Shown: positions 27,523-37,897, counted from the stretch's first letter. The stretch is 64,000 nucleotides of DNA from Rhodospirillaceae bacterium (GCA_002722885.1 PBNE01000014.1:66857-130856), one strand, 5' to 3'. Program-made: numbers and translations. The notes: generated from the sequence alone by a model not told the origin.

Positions 27523-29163
27523 ATGGGCAAGACAACAAGCTACGATTTCATCATCGTCGGGGCCGGCACCGCAGGCTGTGTTCTGGCGAACCGGCTGACG
27601 GCCGATCCCGGCATCCGTGTGCTGCTGATCGAAGCAGGAGGGCACGACAGGCATCTCATGGTCTCGATGCCCGCCGCCTGCCCCCTGGCGGCACGCGACA
27701 AACGTTTCGACTGGGGTTATGTGACCGAGCCGGAGCCACATCTCAACGGTCGGCAGATCCTGGAGCACCGCGGTCGATTGTTGGGCGGCTCGTCCTCGGT
27801 CAACGGCATGGTTGCCAACCGGGGCAACCCGCGTGACTACGATCAGTGGGCCAGCGAAGGTCTCGATAACTGGTCCTATGACCACTGCCTTCCCTATTTC
27901 CGGCGCATGGAAACCTTCGAGCACGGCGGCAACCCATGGCGCGGCGGCAGCGGGCCGCAGCATATCGAGATGTGTCCGGCCACCCATCCTTATGACCAGG
28001 CTTTCCTGCGGGCCGGTGCACAGGCCGGATACCACATCTGCGAGGACCATAACGGCGCCCACCACGAGGGCTTCCACGTCGCCCAGAGCTTCACCCACCA
28101 CGGTCGGCGCTGGAGCGCGGCTTCGGGCTTCCTCGAGCCAGCCATCAGGCGGCCCACTCTGACCGTAAAGACCGGCGCATTGGCCCACCGGGTCGTGTTC
28201 GACGGCCGCCGGGCCGTGGGTATCGACGTTGATATAGACGGTCAGATTGAGCGCTTCGAGGCTGACCACGAGGTGCTGGTCTGTGGCGGCGCGATCAACT
28301 CGCCCCAGCTCCTCCTGCTCTCCGGTGTCGGCGATCCCGGCGAACTGGCAGAGCACGGCATTCCCGTGGTCGCCGATGTGCCTCAGGTCGGGCGCAATCT
28401 TGAGGACCACATGATCGTCGAGGTTAGCTACGGGGAAAAACAGCCGCTGTCGCTGTCTCACAAGCTTAAAGGGCTCGGGCGCTACAGGCTGGGCCTGGAA
28501 TGGCTGCTGCTGAAGACGGGTGTGGGCACATCGATCCTGACCGAGACCGGTTGCTTCTTTACGAGCTCGGATCATGTCGACTATTGCGACATCCAGCACG
28601 AGTTCTATGCCATGACGGCTTTCATGGGCGCTGAAGAAGCGAACGTGGCGGCCGGCTTCATGTTTTCGATGGGCATCATGCGGCCTGAGAGCCGGGGACG
28701 TGTCTGGCTGAAGTCGGCCGATCCACACGTACATCCGGCGGTTCTGTTCAACTACCTCGACGCCTCGAGCGATCGCGAGGTCATGACGAATGCCCTGAAG
28801 CGTACCCGCGAGATGGCCGCCCAGCCCGCCTTCGATCCCTACCGTGGCGAAGAAATGTCTCCGGGGATCGACGTGCAGAGCGACGACGAGATTCTGACTT
28901 GGCTGCGCGAGGCTGGTGATACCGAGTATCATCCCTGCTCGACCTGCCGGATGGGAACCGGTGACGACAGCGTGACCGATGCCACCGGCAAGGTGCATGA
29001 GACCGAGGGGCTCCGTGTGATCGACGCCTCGATCATGCCGCACAACGTGACGGCCAATCTCAATGCTCCGGTGATGATGATCGCCGAGAAGCTGGCCGAT
29101 GTGGTGATAGGACAAGCGCCGTTGCCGCCAAGCCAAGCACCTGTACACCGGCCGGGGCTGTGA
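27523..29163 (+). CDS. GMC oxidoreductase, choline dehydrogenase-like
   Basis: A 546-aa FAD enzyme. It has the N-terminal dinucleotide motif DFIIVGAGTAGCVLANRL, the GMC signatures GRLLGGSSSVNGMVANRG and GAINSPQLLLLSGVGD, and the active-site region DTEYHPCSTCRMG with later RVIDASIMPHNVTANLNAP (catalytic His and Asn). Members oxidise choline to betaine aldehyde or other primary alcohols and pass electrons to the respiratory chain. BetA itself is about this length, but sequence reading alone cannot separate it from other alcohol dehydrogenases. The only aldehyde dehydrogenase in the window is a remnant at 7459-8073. Confidence 0.85.
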   Translation: MGKTTSYDFIIVGAGTAGCVLANRLTADPGIRVLLIEAGGHDRHLMVSMPAACPLAARDKRFDWGYVTEPEPHLNGRQILEHRGRLLGGSSSVNGMVANRGNPRDYDQWASEGLDNWSYDHCLPYFRRMETFEHGGNPWRGGSGPQHIEMCPATHPYDQAFLRAGAQAGYHICEDHNGAHHEGFHVAQSFTHHGRRWSAASGFLEPAIRRPTLTVKTGALAHRVVFDGRRAVGIDVDIDGQIERFEADHEVLVCGGAINSPQLLLLSGVGDPGELAEHGIPVVADVPQVGRNLEDHMIVEVSYGEKQPLSLSHKLKGLGRYRLGLEWLLLKTGVGTSILTETGCFFTSSDHVDYCDIQHEFYAMTAFMGAEEANVAAGFMFSMGIMRPESRGRVWLKSADPHVHPAVLFNYLDASSDREVMTNALKRTREMAAQPAFDPYRGEEMSPGIDVQSDDEILTWLREAGDTEYHPCSTCRMGTGDDSVTDATGKVHETEGLRVIDASIMPHNVTANLNAPVMMIAEKLADVVIGQAPLPPSQAPVHRPGL

Positions 29164-29688
29164 TCAGTTCCAGGGCGAATCCAGCTTGCGGCTGTACTCG
29201 ACTTCACCATCGGTGATTTCCATCTCAACAACCTCCCAGTTGTCGTGGCCCACGGCGATACTGTGGTCGAGATTGTTGCGCTGCCATGTTTCCTTCACGC
29301 GCTCACTCCAGTTCAGGAAGAGCGCGCCGTCGTGCACGGTCCACGCATTGTCGGGTTCTACCTCGGCCGTGCACTGGCCCTTCGACAGCGCATAGGCGCA
29401 CCAACCACCAAACTGCGGTGCATAGGCTTCTGGATCAGCGGCAAAAAGGTCGAGGTGCTCCTGGGATGCAAAGAGCCAGGTGTCCCCCGCCCACTCATTG
29501 GAGAATTCGGGCTTGCCTTCGATCGCGCGGCTCTCGGTGAAGTAGGCCACGGTGTCCTAGCCGCTGATGGCCACGCCATCGGGCGTGACGTTGTAGGTGG
29601 TACAGGTCGCACCGACCGCCTGGACGCCAGCAGCCCCGAAGGCAACCCCCAGTGCCACGATCGTCAGTGCAAGAAGCTTGCGCATCAT
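29164..29688 (-). pseudogene. YHS domain protein with an in-frame TAG
   Basis: The frame from 29688 (MMRKLLALTIVALGVAFG, signal peptide, GAGG-like ribosome site) runs to 29164 with one TAG at 29557-29559. The context is DGVAISG-stop-DTVAYF. In secreted YHS proteins this is the invariant G-Y-D-P/T-V-A-Y-F, so a Tyr codon has become TAG. Downstream are FASQEHLDLFAADPEAYAPQFGGWCAYA and the C-terminal NWSERVKETW, both intact. The rest of the frame is open, so the mutation looks recent. YHS domains are linked to metal handling. Confidence 0.8.
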
Positions 29689-29758
29689 CTTTCCCTCACT
29701 GAGCCCGTCCAAAGGCGTGTGGGGGAGAGATAGGCACAACACTGTCTGCTTTCCAATC

Positions 29759-30982
29759 TCAGCCGCTCACGATCTCGCCAGCACGCACCGTGGCATGCAG
29801 AGGGTTGAAGCCGATCCGGTAGCAGAGCTCCGCCGGGCGTTCGATATCCCATATGGCGAGATCCGCTGCCTTGCCGGTCTCCAGCGTGCCGTGCGTTGCG
29901 GCCATGCCCAGCGCACGCGCGGCTTCGCACGTGGTGCCTGCAAGAGCTTCTTCGGGTGTCATGCGGAAGAGCGTCGCAGCCATGTTCATCATGAGCAGCA
30001 GAGAAGTCGCCGGAGAGCTTCCGGGATTGCAATCGGTCGACACAGCCATCGGCACCCGGGCCCGACGCAGCAGATCAATCGGCGGCACATTGGTGTCGCG
30101 CAGGAAGTAGAAGGCGCCGGGCAGCATGACGGCGACCGAGCCCGCCGCTGCCATCGCCGCTGCACCTTCATCCGTAAGGAACTCGAGATGATCGCAGGAG
30201 AGTGCGCCGTAGCGTGCAGCAAGTGCCGCACCGCCCATGTCCGAAAGCTGCTCGGCGTGAAGCTTCACGGGCAGACCCAGGTCACGCGCCTTGGCGAAGA
30301 CCCGTTCCGTCTGGACGGTATCGAAGGCAATGTTTTCGCAAAAGGCATCGACCGCATCGGCGAGACCTTCTGCGGCTACCGCCGGCAGGGCATCACCACA
30401 CACCAGATCAATGTAGTCATCCGCCCTGCCCTCGAACTCCGGCGGCAGAGCATGAGCACCAAGGAACGTCGTTCTGATCGTCGCGGGGCGCAGATCACCC
30501 AATCGCCGTGCAGCCCTAAGCATCCGTGCTTCGGCCTCGACATCGAGGCCATAGCCGGATTTGACCTCGATGGTCGTGACACCTTCAGCAAGCAGGGCAT
30601 CGACACGTCTCAGGGCGCCAGAGACAAGCTGGTCGATGTCGGCCTGACGTGTGGCGCGAACGGTGGAGAGAATGCCGCCGCCGGCCTGGAGCAGTTCAGA
30701 GTAGGTTGCGCCTTCCAAGCGCATCTCGAACTCTGCGGCCCGGTCACCGCCATAAACAAGATGCGTGTGGCAGTCGATAAGGCCCGGTGTGACCCAGCGC
30801 CCTTCGAGATCGTGGACCGCATCGGCTAGCATTTCCGGCCGACCGGAGAGTGCGCTTCGCAGACCGGCAAAGGCGATCACGCCGTCGCGGACAGCCAATG
30901 CGCCATCCTCAATCGCGCCATAGGGCTGACCGTTTGCAGTCATCGTGGCCAGACGCGCGCCGGTCCAAAGTGTGTCCCACAT
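29759..30982 (-). CDS. hutI: Imidazolonepropionase
   Basis: The 407-aa enzyme opens the imidazolone ring of imidazolonepropionate to formiminoglutamate, the third step of histidine degradation. It belongs to the amidohydrolase superfamily: [22 protein letters not shown] (metal H-x-H), [24 protein letters not shown] (metal His) and [12 protein letters not shown] (Asp) are all present. The start at 30982 is preceded by GGGAGAGA. The frame is open about 230 codons further upstream, but that part resembles no protein and runs over the start of hutF. It diverges from hutF with 114 bp between starts. Confidence 0.93.
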   Translation of the reverse strand: MWDTLWTGARLATMTANGQPYGAIEDGALAVRDGVIAFAGLRSALSGRPEMLADAVHDLEGRWVTPGLIDCHTHLVYGGDRAAEFEMRLEGATYSELLQAGGGILSTVRATRQADIDQLVSGALRRVDALLAEGVTTIEVKSGYGLDVEAEARMLRAARRLGDLRPATIRTTFLGAHALPPEFEGRADDYIDLVCGDALPAVAAEGLADAVDAFCENIAFDTVQTERVFAKARDLGLPVKLHAEQLSDMGGAALAARYGALSCDHLEFLTDEGAAAMAAAGSVAVMLPGAFYFLRDTNVPPIDLLRRARVPMAVSTDCNPGSSPATSLLLMMNMAATLFRMTPEEALAGTTCEAARALGMAATHGTLETGKAADLAIWDIERPAELCYRIGFNPLHATVRAGEIVSG

Positions 30983-31066
30983 GCTCTCTCTCCCTGAAGG
31001 GAGCACGGTAGTGTCGCCGCCATCACAGAGGCAAGGCTTGCAGGGCCACCTCGAGTCCTGTTTATT

Positions 31067-31083
31067 CCCCACCTTCTGTGGGG
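31067..31083. other. GC hairpin upstream of hutF
   Basis: CCCCAC and GTGGGG form a perfect 6-bp stem with the loop CTTCT, 14 bp before the hutF start and between the divergent hutI and hutF genes. It could be an operator or a leader hairpin that affects translation. No regulator is assigned. Confidence 0.3.
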
Positions 31084-31096
31084 CCGTGACAGTTTT

Positions 31097-32476
31097 ATGA
31101 CCGACTACTTCGCCAAATCCGCTCTTCTGCCGAGGGGCTGGTCCGACGACGTGCTGATCACGGTCGACGACAACGGCGACATCGAATCCCTCATGCCCAA
31201 CAGCCGCGCCAGCCGCGGCGCCGTACGGCTGAACGGGCCGGCGCTTCCGGGCATTAGCAATCTGCACAGCCACGCCTTTCAGCGGGCGATGGCAGGGCTT
31301 GCCGAACGCGCCAGAACAGGCAGCCAGGACAGCTTCTGGACCTGGCGCGACATCATGTACAAGTTCCTCGCCCGGCTGACGCCCCAGCAAGTCGGTGCGA
31401 TTGCGGCCCAGCTCTATATCGAGATGCTGAAATCGGGCTACACGACCGTCGGCGAGTTCCACTACCTGCATCACCAGAGCGACGGCACGCCCTATGACGA
31501 TCTGGGCGAGATGGCCCATTGGGTGGTTGGCGCGGCGCAGCGCACGGGCCTGGCGATCACTCTGCTTCCGGTGCTCTACACCTACTCCGGGTTTGGCGCC
31601 CAGACCCACAAACCGCAACAGCGCCGGTTCATCAATGGTGCCGACCGTTTCCAGCGCCTGATCGGTGATCTTCATCAGCGTTACAGCGATGATCCCCAGT
31701 TCACCCTAGGCATCGCGCCGCACTCCATTCGCGCCGTGTCGAAGGGCGTGCTCTCGGAGGCCCTGACCGGCCTCAACAGGATCGATGCAACGGCTCCAAT
31801 CCATATCCACATTGCCGAACAGACCAAAGAGGTCGATGACTGCGTGGCCTGGTCGAATCAGCGTCCTGTCACATGGCTCTACTCGAATTTTCAGGTCGAT
31901 GAGCGCTGGTGCCTGGTGCATGCGACCCACATCAACCGTATGGAATCCTGGATGGTGGCACACAGCCGTGCCGTAGCGGGCCTTTGCCCGACCACGGAAG
32001 CCAATCTGGGCGACGGCATTTTCCCGTTGGGGCTCTACATGCGCGGCGAAGGACGCTTTGGAATCGGCTCGGACAGTCACATATCGGTCAGCCCTGTCGA
32101 AGAACTACGCTGGCTCGAGTATGTCCAGCGCCTGCGCCGTCAGCTTCGCAACGTGACGGCAAGCGAGCGCCAGCGGCATGTCGGGGCCCGCCTCTGGAAT
32201 GCGGCTCTCGCGGGTGGTGCTCAGGCCCTCGGGCGCAAGACCGACGGGTTGAAGACCGGCAACCGTGCAGATTTCATCTCGCTGGATGGCGACCACCCGC
32301 TCCTGGTCGGGCGCAAAGGGCACGCGATCACCGACAGTCTGGTGTTCTCAGGCAACACCAATCCTGTCAGCGATGTCGTGGTCGGCGGCAGACATGTCGT
32401 AGCCGAAGGGCACCACGCCGAAGAAGAAAAGATCGCCCGAGCCTATCGCAAGGCCATCGGCGAGTTGATGGCCTAG
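31097..32476 (+). CDS. hutF: Formimidoylglutamate deiminase
   Basis: A 459-aa amidohydrolase that removes ammonia from formimidoylglutamate to give N-formylglutamate. This branch is typical of Pseudomonas and many Alphaproteobacteria. It has [19 protein letters not shown] (metal H-x-H), [27 protein letters not shown] (metal His), [14 protein letters not shown] and [19 protein letters not shown] (catalytic Asp). The length is normal (450-460). The next step needs N-formylglutamate deformylase (HutG), which is not in this window. Its 3' end faces the GST gene with a 20-bp gap. Confidence 0.93.
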   Translation: MTDYFAKSALLPRGWSDDVLITVDDNGDIESLMPNSRASRGAVRLNGPALPGISNLHSHAFQRAMAGLAERARTGSQDSFWTWRDIMYKFLARLTPQQVGAIAAQLYIEMLKSGYTTVGEFHYLHHQSDGTPYDDLGEMAHWVVGAAQRTGLAITLLPVLYTYSGFGAQTHKPQQRRFINGADRFQRLIGDLHQRYSDDPQFTLGIAPHSIRAVSKGVLSEALTGLNRIDATAPIHIHIAEQTKEVDDCVAWSNQRPVTWLYSNFQVDERWCLVHATHINRMESWMVAHSRAVAGLCPTTEANLGDGIFPLGLYMRGEGRFGIGSDSHISVSPVEELRWLEYVQRLRRQLRNVTASERQRHVGARLWNAALAGGAQALGRKTDGLKTGNRADFISLDGDHPLLVGRKGHAITDSLVFSGNTNPVSDVVVGGRHVVAEGHHAEEEKIARAYRKAIGELMA

Positions 32477-32496
32477 ACGCCCTAAGAAGCAAAGCC

Positions 32497-33117
32497 CTAG
32501 GCGAAGCCTTCCTGACTTATCATGGCGCGAATGGCGTCTAGGTCGTTCATGTCCTGCAGCCAGGTGGCGATGTTGTCCCAATTGGACAGCGGGGTCTTCA
32601 TGGTGCCTGCCCAGAAGCAGAGCATGAAGAGCATGTTGTCGGCGGCGGAAAGCGCGCTGGCCAACAGATAGGAACGTTCGCCGAGCGCCCCGTCGACGCG
32701 ATCCCAGCGCGCCTTGAGCCGCTGTTCGGCCTGTGACTTCACCGATGTCTGTGCTTCTGCGCCATCGGCGCAGTCTTCAGGGTGGTACCAGCGCAGCAGA
32801 GCTTCCTCGACTGTGTTGGCTAGCAGGACCATCCATAGAAAGTAGCGGCTGCGGTTGGGATCGACCTCCGGCACCAGTCCAGCATCGGAGAAACGGCCGG
32901 CAAGATAGAGCGCGATGGCCGAGGATTCTTGCATCACAAGCCGACCATCGGTCAGCACCGACACGCAGCCGTCGGGGCTGAATTCGAGAAACTCCTCACT
33001 GCGGTTCTCACCACTGGCGGCATTGACCGGCTTCAGCTCATAGGGCTCGCCGATGTGCTCAAGCAGCGCATGGACCACCATGTTGGCGCCACCGGGCATG
33101 TAGTAGAGACAGATCAT
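32497..33117 (-). CDS. Glutathione S-transferase family protein
   Basis: A 206-aa protein with an N-terminal thioredoxin-like domain (ICLYYMPGGANMVVHALLEHIGEPYELKPV, then VSVLTDGRLVMQESSAIALYLAG, the glutathione E-S motif) and a C-terminal all-helical domain (YFLWMVLLANTVEEALLRWYHPE, SALSAADNMLFMLCFWA). Its ATG overlaps the stop of hutH by 4 bp (ATGA), so it is translated with histidine ammonia-lyase. A role in histidine breakdown is not established for such proteins; isomerase or detoxification activity is possible. Confidence 0.8.
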   Translation of the reverse strand: MICLYYMPGGANMVVHALLEHIGEPYELKPVNAASGENRSEEFLEFSPDGCVSVLTDGRLVMQESSAIALYLAGRFSDAGLVPEVDPNRSRYFLWMVLLANTVEEALLRWYHPEDCADGAEAQTSVKSQAEQRLKARWDRVDGALGERSYLLASALSAADNMLFMLCFWAGTMKTPLSNWDNIATWLQDMNDLDAIRAMISQEGFA

Positions 33118-34628
33118 GTCGAGACCACAAAGTCAGAAGGAACAAACGCGCTGAACGCGCCAGATCGGACCAGTTCGGCGACACCGACGATATCAGGCGC
33201 CATCAACCGGTCCTGATCCCAGAACGCCGCCTTGCTGCGGACGAGGCCGTGCGCTTTCGCCAGTAAATCGGACGTCTTCAGCGGCTTGCGGAAATCGATG
33301 CCCTGGGCCGCACCTAACAACTCGATCGCAACAATGTCGGCCAGATTGTCATTCATGTCCTTAAGACGGCGTGCCCCATGGGTCGCCATCGAGACATGAT
33401 CCTCCTGGTTGGCCGAGGTCGGGGTGCTGTCGATCGACGCCGGTGCGGCTCGCTGCTTGTTCTCGGCTGCCAGGGCGGCCGCTGTAACCTGTGCGATCAT
33501 GAACCCGGAGTTCACGCCACTGTCTTCTGTCAGGAAGGGCGGCAGGGAACTCATGCGTGAGTCGGTCAGCAAGGCGATACGACGCTCGGCGATCGACCCG
33601 ATTTCGGCGAGGGCCAGCGCCATGACATCACAGGCCATCGCCACGGGCTCAGCATGGAAGTTGCCGCCCGACAGCACGTCCCCTTCGGCCGTAAAGACCA
33701 AAGGGTTATCGGTCACCGCGTTGGCTTCCCGCAACAGAACACCTGCCGCAAAACGCAGATGGTCAAGGCACGCTCCCATGACCTGCGGCTGACAACGGAG
33801 AGAGTAAGGATCCTGCACACGGTCGCAGTCTTCGTGGGAGTGGCGGATCTCGCTACCCGCCAGAAGCTCGCGATAGACCCTGGCTGCATCGATCTGGCCC
33901 GGCTGACCACGTGCATCGGAAATGCGCGGATCGAAAGGTGTGTCGGCGCCCAGGGACGCATCGACCGTCATGGTGCCCGCAACCATGGCCGCGGCGAAGT
34001 TTTCCGCGCCTCGTATCAGACCGTCGAGCGCCAACGCGGTGGAGACCTGGGTGCCGTTGAGCAGAGCAAGACCCTCCTTGGCATCGAACGTGATGGGTTC
34101 AAGACCGATCGCGGCGAGCGCCTGTGCGGCAGGAAGCGTCTCACCGTTCAGGCGAACCTCGCCAACACCCATAAGCACGGCCGAAAGATGTGCCAGAGGC
34201 GCCAGATCCCCCGATGCGCCAACCGAGCCCTTGGTCGGCACAACCGGCAGCGCATAGGCGTTATAGAGCGCGATCAAGGCTTCGATGGTTGGCCGCCGGC
34301 AGCCTGAGAACCCCTGGGCCAGCGCACTCACCTTGAGGCCCAGGGTCAGGCGGACGATGGGATCGGCCAGGGGCTCGCCGACGCCCGCCGCATGGCTGAG
34401 CACAATCCGGCGCTGGAGATCACGCAACTTGTCAGGCGGAATGGATTCGCGCGCCAGACTACCGAAGCCGGTGTTGATCCCGTAAACGCGATCCTCGCCG
34501 TCAGCAACGTTCCGCACCAGCCTAGCGGAGGCCTCGACTGCCGGCCATGCGGCCTCATCAAGCGACAGCACAAGGCCGCCGTCGCGCAGAGCGCGCAGGT
34601 CCTGATGGGTCAACTGACCCGGCCGCAT
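33114..34628 (-). CDS. hutH: Histidine ammonia-lyase
   Basis: A 504-aa enzyme that eliminates ammonia from histidine to give urocanate, the first step of the pathway. The Ala-Ser-Gly triad that cyclises to the MIO cofactor is at residues 138-140 within KGSVGASGDLAPLAH. Other conserved parts are VYGINTGFGSLA, QDPYSLRCQPQVMGA, GNFHAEPVA and NQEDHVSMATHGARR. The start at 34628 is preceded by AGGA at good spacing; an ATG at 34646 would add six residues. It diverges from the first MttB gene and is coupled downstream to the GST. Confidence 0.94.
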   Translation of the reverse strand: MRPGQLTHQDLRALRDGGLVLSLDEAAWPAVEASARLVRNVADGEDRVYGINTGFGSLARESIPPDKLRDLQRRIVLSHAAGVGEPLADPIVRLTLGLKVSALAQGFSGCRRPTIEALIALYNAYALPVVPTKGSVGASGDLAPLAHLSAVLMGVGEVRLNGETLPAAQALAAIGLEPITFDAKEGLALLNGTQVSTALALDGLIRGAENFAAAMVAGTMTVDASLGADTPFDPRISDARGQPGQIDAARVYRELLAGSEIRHSHEDCDRVQDPYSLRCQPQVMGACLDHLRFAAGVLLREANAVTDNPLVFTAEGDVLSGGNFHAEPVAMACDVMALALAEIGSIAERRIALLTDSRMSSLPPFLTEDSGVNSGFMIAQVTAAALAAENKQRAAPASIDSTPTSANQEDHVSMATHGARRLKDMNDNLADIVAIELLGAAQGIDFRKPLKTSDLLAKAHGLVRSKAAFWDQDRLMAPDIVGVAELVRSGAFSAFVPSDFVVST

Positions 34629-34740
34629 GACGAATTCCTGGTTCATAGATCGCCCGTGGGCTGCATGATTTCTCAGGTTTACACCGGTTCGGAGCGGCTC
34701 TAATAGCCTTCGGTAAGTCCGCATGGGAAAAGGCAGCGTC

Positions 34741-36270
34741 ATGGCACAGAAAAGACGACGCGAACGGCGCAGTCGGGGCAGCGCTGCTGCTGTCAATCAA
34801 CGACCCTGGCGCGAGGTGCGGAACTGCTTTCCGCCGATGACGCCGGTCAGCCAGGACGAGCTGGAGCTCATCCAGGATCGGTCGCTACAAGTGCTCGAAG
34901 ACGTCGGAATGGAGTTCCTTCACGACGACGCCCTCGACATCCTGGAGAAGGCCGGTGCCGACGTGAACCGCGACACCCGCCATGTCCGCCTGGATCGCGG
35001 GCTGGTGACCGAAGCGGTCGCCAAAGCCCCTTCGGGGTTTACGCTTCACGCCCGCAATCCCGAACGCACGATCACGATCGGCGGCAACAGAGTCGCCTTC
35101 TGCCCCGTGGCCAGCCCGCCCTTTGTCCACGACATGGACGGCGGCCGGCGTGAGGGCAACTTCAAGGACTACTGTAACTTCCTGCGTCTGGCCCAGAGCC
35201 TCAACGCACTCCATTTCTTCGGCGGCTACCCGGTCGAACCGACCGATCTGCCTGCCGCCACCCGTCATCTCGATTGTCTCGCGGCCTTCGTGACCCTGAC
35301 CGACCGTGCCTGGCACGCCTACTCGCTGGGTGCGGAGCGGATCGATGACGCACTGTCGATCATTTCGATCGCCCGGGGCAAAAGCCGCGAGGAGCTCAAG
35401 TCCGAGCCCAGCATTGTGACCGTGATCAATGCCAACTCACCGCTGCGCTACGACACGCCGATGCTCGACGGCCTGATCGCCATGGCCAAGCACGGCCAGC
35501 CGGTGATCATCACGCCCTTCACCCTGTGCGGTGCGATGGCGCCGTCGACCGTGGCCGGTGCACTCACCCAACAGAACGCGGAGGCTTTGGCCGGGCTCAC
35601 CATGGTGCAGCTCACCAATCCCGGTTCACCGGTCGCATACGGCGGGTTCACCAGCAATGTCGATATGAAGACCGGCGCGCCGGCCTTCGGCACGCCGGAA
35701 TACACCCGCGCGGCGATGATCGGCGGCCAGCTCGCCCGTCTGAACGGCGTACCCTACCGCTCGAGCAACGTGAACGCCTCGACCTCGGTCGACGGCCAGG
35801 CCGCCTATGAGAGCCAGATGTCGCTCTGGGGGGCTGTGATGGGTCACGCCAACATCGTGCTGCATGGTGCGGGCTGGCTCGAGGGCGGCCTTGTGGCCAG
35901 CTTCGAGAAAATGGTGATCGACACCGACACGATCCAGATGATCGCCGAGGTCATGGAACCGATCGAGGTGAGCGACGACGCCATCGGGATCGAAGCGATG
36001 CGCGATGTCGGGCCCGGCGGCCACTTCTTCGGCACTCAGCATACGTTGGACCGCTACGAAAATGCCTTCTACGAGCCCATGGTCTCGGACTGGCGCAACT
36101 TCGAAAGCTGGGAAGAAGCCGGCAGCCCCGATGCCGCCACCCGTGCCAACGCTCTCTACAAGAAGCTGCTGGAAGCCTACGAACCTCCGCCACTCGATCC
36201 CGCCGTCGCCGAGGAACTCGACGCCTTTGTGACGAGGCGAAAAGGCGAGATGGGTCAAGCGGCAGCATGA
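34741..36270 (+). CDS. MttB-family (COG5598) methyltransferase, copy 1
   Basis: A 509-aa protein of the trimethylamine methyltransferase family, a TIM-barrel that moves a methyl group from an amine to a corrinoid protein. There is no in-frame TAG, so it belongs to the large branch without pyrrolysine, in which glycine betaine, carnitine or proline betaine methyltransferases are known. It has an Arg-rich N-terminal tail (MAQKRRRERRSR), FGGYPVEPTDLPAATRHLDC, TPFTLCGAMAPSTVAGAL, YGGFTSNVDMKTGAPAFGT and GPGGHFFGTQHTLDRYE. AAAGG before 34741 supports this start over 34723. The neighbouring gene is a close paralogue. No corrinoid partner gene is seen in the window. Confidence 0.88.
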   Translation: MAQKRRRERRSRGSAAAVNQRPWREVRNCFPPMTPVSQDELELIQDRSLQVLEDVGMEFLHDDALDILEKAGADVNRDTRHVRLDRGLVTEAVAKAPSGFTLHARNPERTITIGGNRVAFCPVASPPFVHDMDGGRREGNFKDYCNFLRLAQSLNALHFFGGYPVEPTDLPAATRHLDCLAAFVTLTDRAWHAYSLGAERIDDALSIISIARGKSREELKSEPSIVTVINANSPLRYDTPMLDGLIAMAKHGQPVIITPFTLCGAMAPSTVAGALTQQNAEALAGLTMVQLTNPGSPVAYGGFTSNVDMKTGAPAFGTPEYTRAAMIGGQLARLNGVPYRSSNVNASTSVDGQAAYESQMSLWGAVMGHANIVLHGAGWLEGGLVASFEKMVIDTDTIQMIAEVMEPIEVSDDAIGIEAMRDVGPGGHFFGTQHTLDRYENAFYEPMVSDWRNFESWEEAGSPDAATRANALYKKLLEAYEPPPLDPAVAEELDAFVTRRKGEMGQAAA

Positions 36271-36361
36271 CCCGGCGCAAACGGGACGGAAAGTGACGGG
36301 CTGGTGCTTGTTATGCGGAGAATCAGACGTCTAGCCTTCTCCATCAGTTTGGAGTTGGTTC

Positions 36362-37897
36362 ATGGCCCGTCGTTCTTCCGCCCGTCGCCGCACCTCAGGG
36401 CGCGAGCGCTCTGACAGCATCGAACAGTTGCCCTGGCGCGAGGTCCGCAATCCCTTCCCGCCTCTTGAGGTTCTTTCCCAAGACCAGCTCGAGCACATTC
36501 ACACCGCCTCCCTGACGATCCTGGAAGAGCTGGGCATGGAGGTGATGGGCGAGGACGCCCGGCGGATCTATCGTGAAGCCGGCGCCGATGTCGACGACAG
36601 CACCATGCGCGTGCGCTTCGACCGCGACATGATCATGGAACAAATGGCCAAGGTGCCGGCGGAGTTCACCCTGCACAGCCGTGTGTCGGTCCGTGATGTC
36701 ACCCTGGGCGGCAACCGCATCGTCACCACCGCGGTGTCGAGCCCGCCCAATGTGGCCGACCTCGACAACGGCCGGCGGTCGGGCAACTTCGAGGACTTCC
36801 AAAACCTGGTGCGGGTTGCCGCCAGCCTGAACTGCATCCACTTTTTAGGTGGCTATCCGGTCGAGCCGATCGACCTGCCGGTGCCGACCCGTCACCTTGA
36901 TTGCTACATGACCTTCATTACCCAGACCGACCGGGTGTGGCGGACCTATGCCCTGGGTGCGGAACGCAGCCGCGACGGCATCATCATGAACAAGATCGCG
37001 CGCGGTATCAGCGACGAGGAGATGATCGACAAACCCGGGATCATCACGCTGATCAACACCAACTCGCCACTGCGGCTGGACGAGCCGATGAGCCAGGGCC
37101 TGATCGAGATGGCAACTCATGGCCAGGCCGTGTCGATCACCCCCTTCACGCTGCTGGGTGCAATGGCACCAACCACGCTGGCCGGCGCGCTGGCACAGCA
37201 GAACGCAGAGGCGCTGGCCGCGATCTCGCTGATCCAGCTTGTGCGGCCTGGCAATCCCTCGGTCTATGGCGGTTTCACCAGCAACGTCGACATGAAGTCA
37301 GGCGCACCGGCCTTCGGCACGCCGGAGTATGTCAAGGCAACGCTGGCGGGCGGACAGCTCGCTCGCAAGTACCGGATTCCGTTCCGCACAAGCAACGTCA
37401 ATGCCTCGAACGCGGTGGACGCGCAGGCCGCCTATGAGACCGGCATGTCACTGTGGGCTGCGTTCATGGGCCACGGCAACTTCATTCACCACGGTGCGGG
37501 CTGGCTCGAGGGCGGCCTGGTGGCGAGCTTCGAAAAGATGATCGTAGATGCCGAGATGATCCAGGGCATGTTCGAAACGATGCAGCCGATCACCGTGAAC
37601 GACGAAGAGATCGGGATTGAAGCCATGCGCGACGTCGGTCCCGGCGGCCACTTCTTCGGCACGCAGCATACGCTGGACCGTTACGAAAACGCGTTCTATG
37701 CGCCGATGCTGTCGGACTGGCGCAACTTCGAGACCTGGGAAGAAGCAGGCAGCCCTGATGCGGCGACCCGCGCCAACAAGATATGGAAACAGATCCTGGC
37801 CGATTTCGAAGAACCTCCCCTCGACCCCGCCATCCGCGAGGAGCTCGAAGCCTTCGTCGCCCAACGAAAGGCTGAGGGCGGTGTCCATGACAACTGA
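36362..37897 (+). CDS. MttB-family (COG5598) methyltransferase, copy 2
   Basis: A 511-aa paralogue of the previous gene, 91 bp downstream on the same strand and probably co-transcribed. It shares the basic tail (MARRSSARRRTSGRER), the LPWREVRNPFPPLEVLSQDQ opening, FLGGYPVEPIDLPVPTRHLDC, ITPFTLLGAMAPTTLAGAL and RDVGPGGHFFGTQHTLDRYENAFY. The two proteins are similar throughout but differ enough (perhaps two thirds identical by eye) to handle different substrates. It is intact and carries no TAG codon. A methyl-accepting corrinoid protein is expected from the family but was not found nearby. Confidence 0.88.
   Translation: MARRSSARRRTSGRERSDSIEQLPWREVRNPFPPLEVLSQDQLEHIHTASLTILEELGMEVMGEDARRIYREAGADVDDSTMRVRFDRDMIMEQMAKVPAEFTLHSRVSVRDVTLGGNRIVTTAVSSPPNVADLDNGRRSGNFEDFQNLVRVAASLNCIHFLGGYPVEPIDLPVPTRHLDCYMTFITQTDRVWRTYALGAERSRDGIIMNKIARGISDEEMIDKPGIITLINTNSPLRLDEPMSQGLIEMATHGQAVSITPFTLLGAMAPTTLAGALAQQNAEALAAISLIQLVRPGNPSVYGGFTSNVDMKSGAPAFGTPEYVKATLAGGQLARKYRIPFRTSNVNASNAVDAQAAYETGMSLWAAFMGHGNFIHHGAGWLEGGLVASFEKMIVDAEMIQGMFETMQPITVNDEEIGIEAMRDVGPGGHFFGTQHTLDRYENAFYAPMLSDWRNFETWEEAGSPDAATRANKIWKQILADFEEPPLDPAIREELEAFVAQRKAEGGVHDN

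Noticed and set aside
29759-31675. A 638-residue HutI with an N-terminal extension
   Set aside because: The extra 231 codons have no resemblance to any family and overlap the start of hutF; the ATG at 30982 fits the family.
34741-37897. Pyrrolysine-containing trimethylamine methyltransferases
   Set aside because: Neither tandem MttB gene has an in-frame TAG and no pyl genes are seen; the third copy at 49247 also lacks one.
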